Below, one piece after another: positions 6,507 through 9,454 of a DNA stretch of 9,454 bases. Made by a program: the position numbers and the translations under genes. The number at the start of each line of letters is the position of its first letter. Positions within the stretch are counted from its first letter, which is position 1. Source of the DNA: CAZKTS01 sp964555735 (lineage in GTDB: Bacteria; Actinomycetota; Acidimicrobiia; IMCC26256; PALSA-555); the NCBI GenBank assembly GCA_964555735.1, contig CAZKTS010000008.1, positions 1 through 9,454 on the forward strand. The letters are read 5' to 3'. Under the pieces are notes generated by a model. It did not search any database. It was not told the origin of the DNA and worked only from the letters and a program-made list of their open reading frames with translations.

Positions 6507-7907
6507 TCAGGAGGCGGGCGTGATCCCGTGGTCGCGGGCCCACTCGTCGAGGCGGGCGTAGGCCTCGGCCTCGGTCATCGGGCCCTCGTCGAGGCGCAGC
6601 TCCAGCAGGTACGCGAGCGCGTCGCCGATCACGCGACCGGGCTCGACGCCCAGGTGCTCCATCACCTGCCGACCGTCGAGCGGCGGCTTGATCGCATCGA
6701 GCTCCTCCTGGGCGCGCAGCTCCGCGATCCGCGCCTCGAGGTCGTCCATGCGGCGCGCGAGCGCGTTCGCCTTGCGCTGGTTCCGCGTCGTGCAGTCGCA
6801 GCGCTGGAGGTGGTTGAGGTCGTCGAGGAGCGGCCCGGCGTCCCGGACGTACCGGCGCACCGCCTTGTCGGTCCAGCCCATGGCGTAGGTGTGGATCCGC
6901 AAGTGGAGGTAGACGAGCGTCGTCACCTCCTCGACCAGCTCGTTGGGGTACCGAAGCGCACGCATGCGCTCCTCGGCCATGCGCGCGCCGACCACCTCGT
7001 GATGATGGAAGCTCACACCGCCCGGCCCGAACGACCGCGTCTTGGGCTTGCCGACGTCGTGCAGCAGCGCCGCGAGGCGCACGCGCAGCTCCGGACGTGT
7101 GTTGCGCACCACTGCGATCGTGTGGGCGAGCACATCCTTGTGGGTGTGGATCGGGTCCTGCTCGAGGCGCATCGCGTTGAGCTCCGGGAGGAACTCGTCG
7201 GAGAGGCGCGTCTCGCACAGCAGCCAGAGCCCCGCGCTCGGGTCTTCGACCGTCAGGAGCCGGGACAGCTCGTCGCGGATTCGCTCCATGCTCACGATCT
7301 CGAGTCGAGGGTGCATGTCCTCGATCGCGCGCACGAGCGGTTCGACGGGCACCAACCCGAAGCCCGCGACGAAGCGCGCCGCGCGCAGCATGCGCAGCGG
7401 GTCGTCGCCGAACGACACCTCGGGGTCGGTGGGCGTCCGCAGCACCCGCGCCGCGAGGTCCTCGGCGCCGCCGAACGGGTCCACGAGCCGCGGCTCGGGC
7501 AGGGCGAGCGCCATCGCGTTCACGGTGAAGTCGCGGCGCTCGAGGTCGTGCTCGATGTCGTCGCCGAAGGTCACCTCCGGCTTGCGACTCTCCGGCCGGT
7601 AGATCTCGCCGCGGAACGTCGTGATCTCGAACCGCTCGCCGTCCTTGGTCGCGCCGATCGTGCCGAAGCGCTGGCCCTGGAGCCACACGCCGTCGGCCCA
7701 GCCCCGCACGATGGCCTCGATGGCGTCGGGTCGGGCGTCGGTGGTCAGGTCGACGTCGGCGCCCGGGTCGACCCGTCCGAGGAACGCGTCCCGGACCGGC
7801 CCGCCCACGAGGTAGCACTCGTGCCCCGCGGCCGCGAAGCGCTCGGCCAGCTCACGGGTGGGTGAGCCGGCCTCGAGGAAGCGCGCGAGGCGGTCGGGGA
7901 AGGCCAT
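6507..7907 (-). CDS. pcnA: CCA tRNA nucleotidyltransferase (class II, with HD domain)
   Basis: The enzyme adds or repairs the 3'-CCA end of tRNAs from CTP and ATP. The 466-residue product has the class II head: LVGGPVRDAFLGR (33-45), catalytic DVD (Asp51, Asp53), RFGTIGA and FEITTFR (93-99), and RRDFTVNAMA (124-133). DDPLRMLRAARF (168-179) is the EDxxR nucleotide-selection motif, with Asp for the first Glu. The C-terminal part has an HD phosphohydrolase-like motif, LLHDVGKPKT (His283, Asp284), then FHHHEVVGA, as in actinobacterial homologues. Length fits that family. The ATG at 7907 has GGAG only 2 nt upstream, too close for a normal ribosome site, so translation may be leaderless; GAGAAT, 6 nt upstream, is a weak -10. 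It is divergent from the NfeD gene, with 83 bp between them. Confidence 0.95.
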   Translation of the reverse strand: MAFPDRLARFLEAGSPTRELAERFAAAGHECYLVGGPVRDAFLGRVDPGADVDLTTDARPDAIEAIVRGWADGVWLQGQRFGTIGATKDGERFEITTFRGEIYRPESRKPEVTFGDDIEHDLERRDFTVNAMALALPEPRLVDPFGGAEDLAARVLRTPTDPEVSFGDDPLRMLRAARFVAGFGLVPVEPLVRAIEDMHPRLEIVSMERIRDELSRLLTVEDPSAGLWLLCETRLSDEFLPELNAMRLEQDPIHTHKDVLAHTIAVVRNTRPELRVRLAALLHDVGKPKTRSFGPGGVSFHHHEVVGARMAEERMRALRYPNELVEEVTTLVYLHLRIHTYAMGWTDKAVRRYVRDAGPLLDDLNHLQRCDCTTRNQRKANALARRMDDLEARIAELRAQEELDAIKPPLDGRQVMEHLGVEPGRVIGDALAYLLELRLDEGPMTEAEAYARLDEWARDHGITPAS

Positions 7908-7939
7908 CGCTCCATTCTCGTCGCCGGGCGGTCCGACGA

Positions 7940-7967
7940 CCGACTCCGATTGCGGCGGGTGTACGTT
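7940..7967 (+). promoter_or_regulatory. candidate promoter of the NfeD-SPFH operon
   Basis: TACGTT (7962-7967) fits TANNNT, and CCGACT (7940-7945) is a weak -35 with a 16-nt spacer. Transcription would start about 7974, 17 nt before the NfeD ATG. The 83-bp divergent gap must also hold the pcnA promoter. Confidence 0.35.
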
Positions 7968-7990
7968 CGCAAGCAGAGAGAGGGGTCGCC

Positions 7991-8473
7991 ATGGAAGCGA
8001 GCGACTGGGTCTGGGTGTGGATCGCGGCGGCAGTCCTCTTGGCGGTGGCCGAGCTCGTCACGCCGTTCCTCTTCTTCATGATCTCGTTCGCGGCCGGCGC
8101 CGCGCTCGCCGCCGTCGTCGCCGCGCTCGGCGGCGGGGTCGCGTTCCAGTGGCTCGTCTTCCTGGTCGGCAGTGGCGCCGCGCTCGCGTTCCTGGTGCCG
8201 CTCGGCCGTCGGCTGGCCCACTCCGGTGACGACGACGACGTCCAGGGATCGAACCGCTGGGTCGGACGCGTCGCGGTCGTCCTCGAGGACATCCCCGGCG
8301 AGGCGCACGCGACCGGTCTGGTGCGCCTCGAGCGAGCGCAGTGGCGCGCCGAGACCGACCTCGACGAACCGATCGCCGCCGGCGAGCAGGTGGAGGTCGT
8401 CGCGGTGCGGGGTACGCGTCTGGTCGTCGCGCCGAACCACGAAGTCCGACAAGTACGAGAGGCGGGTTCGTAG
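7991..8473 (+). CDS. NfeD family membrane protein
   Basis: The 160-residue product matches the short NfeD type: three N-terminal transmembrane helices (about 6-24, 26-46, 51-70), then a soluble domain at about 86-152 (WVGRVAVVLEDI, GLVRLERAQWRAETD, EPIAAGEQVEVVAVRGTRLVV) that looks like the NfeD OB-fold. The OB-fold should face the cytoplasm or envelope, depending on topology. It lacks the ClpP-like serine protease domain of long NfeD forms. NfeD proteins pair with SPFH proteins, and the next gene here is one. The ATG at 7991 has AGGGG 5 nt upstream; the in-frame extension to 7862 would overlap pcnA on the other strand. The stop TAG directly abuts the next ATG. Confidence 0.9.
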   Translation: MEASDWVWVWIAAAVLLAVAELVTPFLFFMISFAAGAALAAVVAALGGGVAFQWLVFLVGSGAALAFLVPLGRRLAHSGDDDDVQGSNRWVGRVAVVLEDIPGEAHATGLVRLERAQWRAETDLDEPIAAGEQVEVVAVRGTRLVVAPNHEVRQVREAGS

Positions 8474-9436
8474 ATGGATGCCGAAGTGGTCGTCATCATC
8501 GTCTTGGCGGCGTTCGCGCTGCTGCTGTTCATCACCGCACTGAAGTCGTTCCGCATCGTGCGGCCGTACCAGCGCGGCGTCGTGGAGCGCCTCGGGCGCT
8601 ACCACGCCACGATGGATCCGGGGCTGCGCGTGATCATCCCCTACATCGATCGGCTGATCCTCGTCGACATGCGCGAGCAGGTCGTCGAGGTGCCGCCGCA
8701 GGAGGTCATCACCTCCGACAACGTCGTCGTCACCGTGTACGCGGTCGTGTACCACGAGGCCACGGACGCGCAGCGGCTGCTCTACAACATCTCCAACTTC
8801 GAGCTCGCGGTCAGCAAGCTCGCGCAGACCAACCTGCGCAACCTCATCGGTGACCTCGACCTCGACGACGCGCTCACGTCGAGCGTGAAGATCAACACGC
8901 ATCTGCGCGAGATCCTCGACGACGCCACCGACAGCTGGGGCGTCCGGGTCGTGCGGGTCGAGATCCAGCGCATCGACCCGCCGCCCGACGTCGTGCAGTC
9001 GATGCACCACCAGATGCAGTCGGAGCGCACCCGGCGCGCGGTCGTCACCGAAGCGCAAGGTGTGCGCGAGGCCGCCGTCACGCGCGCCGAGGGGGAGAAG
9101 CAAGCCGCGATCCTCTCGGCCCAGGGTGAGGCGGAGGCCATCCAGCGCCTCGCCGACGCCGAGAAGTACCGGCAGGTCACCGTGGCGTCCGGTGAGGCGG
9201 ATGCGATCCGCTCGGTGTTCGGGGCCATGCACGACGGCAATCCGACGTCGGACGTCCTCGCGCTCAAGTACCTCGACGCGCTGGTGCGGGTCGGCGATGG
9301 ACAGGCCACCAAAATCTTCCTGCCCACCGAGATGTCCGGGCTCTTCGGTGCGGTCGGTGGCCTCGCCGAGCTGCTGAAGGCCGATGACGGCAACGCGCCG
9401 AGCCCCAACGGCGCGGTGGTGGAGGCCGAGTCCTAG
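8474..9436 (+). CDS. SPFH/Band 7 (stomatin/slipin-like) membrane protein
   Basis: The 320-residue product begins with a transmembrane segment (about 5-23), then an SPFH domain: FRIVRPYQRGVVERLGRY (26-43), DPGLRVIIPYIDRL, PPQEVITSDNVVVTVYAVVYH, LRNLIGDLDLDDALTS, INTHLREILDDATDSWGVRVVRVEIQRIDPP. A charged, Ala/Glu-rich coiled-coil follows (about 180-240; SERTRRAVVTEAQG, RAEGEKQAAILSAQGEAEAI), then a variable tail. Members form large oligomers on the inner membrane face and organise lipid domains or regulate proteases. The gene starts at the base after the NfeD stop, so the two are co-transcribed and probably act together. The ribosome site is poor (GAGAGG about 11 nt upstream), suggesting translational coupling. 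It is closest to stomatin/slipin types (about 300 residues) and shorter than flotillins. Confidence 0.93.
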   Translation: MDAEVVVIIVLAAFALLLFITALKSFRIVRPYQRGVVERLGRYHATMDPGLRVIIPYIDRLILVDMREQVVEVPPQEVITSDNVVVTVYAVVYHEATDAQRLLYNISNFELAVSKLAQTNLRNLIGDLDLDDALTSSVKINTHLREILDDATDSWGVRVVRVEIQRIDPPPDVVQSMHHQMQSERTRRAVVTEAQGVREAAVTRAEGEKQAAILSAQGEAEAIQRLADAEKYRQVTVASGEADAIRSVFGAMHDGNPTSDVLALKYLDALVRVGDGQATKIFLPTEMSGLFGAVGGLAELLKADDGNAPSPNGAVVEAES

Positions 9437-9454
9437 CCGTAGCGCCTCACGCGA

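Noticed and set aside
6528..7865. A 445-codon plus-strand open frame opposite pcnA.
   Set aside because: Its composition (His/Arg/Val/Leu-rich, no motifs) is typical of an antisense shadow in high-GC DNA, and the pcnA motifs on the other strand are unambiguous.
7745..9232. A 495-codon minus-strand open frame opposite the NfeD and SPFH genes.
   Set aside because: It overlaps three well-supported genes, including the start of pcnA in another frame, and its Asp/Arg/His-rich sequence has no recognisable domain.
9437..9454. Last 18 bases after the SPFH stop.
   Set aside because: Too short to hold a recognisable terminator, promoter or gene.

Overview
The window is very GC-rich, gene-dense chromosomal DNA from an actinobacterium. 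The class Acidimicrobiia is my best guess, but that is inference. Supporting signs are GTG starts, -10 boxes of the TANNNT type, a DUF5318 zinc-ribbon gene, a PadR regulator joined to inositol-phosphate synthase, and an actinobacterial-type CCA tRNA nucleotidyltransferase. I see no IS element, integrase, tRNA, rRNA or CRISPR array. It reads as ordinary core chromosome, not a mobile island.

Left part (1-2946, all minus strand). The window opens inside rpsF (ribosomal protein S6), whose start at 161 has a perfect Shine-Dalgarno and a structured, repeat-containing leader. Upstream of it in transcription order lie a secreted DUF192 protein and panB (pantothenate pathway), which overlap by four bases. 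Next come a small membrane-anchored protein with a Ser/Thr linker and an Ig-like domain, and then a DUF5318 zinc-ribbon protein.

Middle (3046-5004, plus strand). A well-formed promoter is followed at once by two tandem copies of the palindrome CGATATATCG, the likely operator of the PadR-family regulator encoded just downstream. The regulator gene overlaps ino1 (inositol-3-phosphate synthase) by four bases, so the two form an operon that probably controls inositol synthesis for phosphatidylinositol and mycothiol-type products. The last codons of ino1, including the stop, recur as an exact 29-bp repeat 74 bp further on.

Right part (5004-9454). A secreted right-handed beta-helix protein (CSLREA-like N-terminus, choice-of-anchor Q-like C-terminus) runs towards pcnA (CCA-adding enzyme, minus strand), with a hairpin between the convergent ends. 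Divergent from pcnA is a two-gene operon of an NfeD-family membrane protein and an SPFH/stomatin-family protein, a known functional pair in membrane organisation.

As I recall the Mycobacterium tuberculosis origin-proximal region, it holds ino1, a PadR gene, a DUF5318 gene, ponA1 and rpsF in that order. This window keeps most of that order but lacks ponA1. I found no clearly undescribed system. The best leads are the tandem PadR operator, the duplicated ino1 tail and the rpsF leader.
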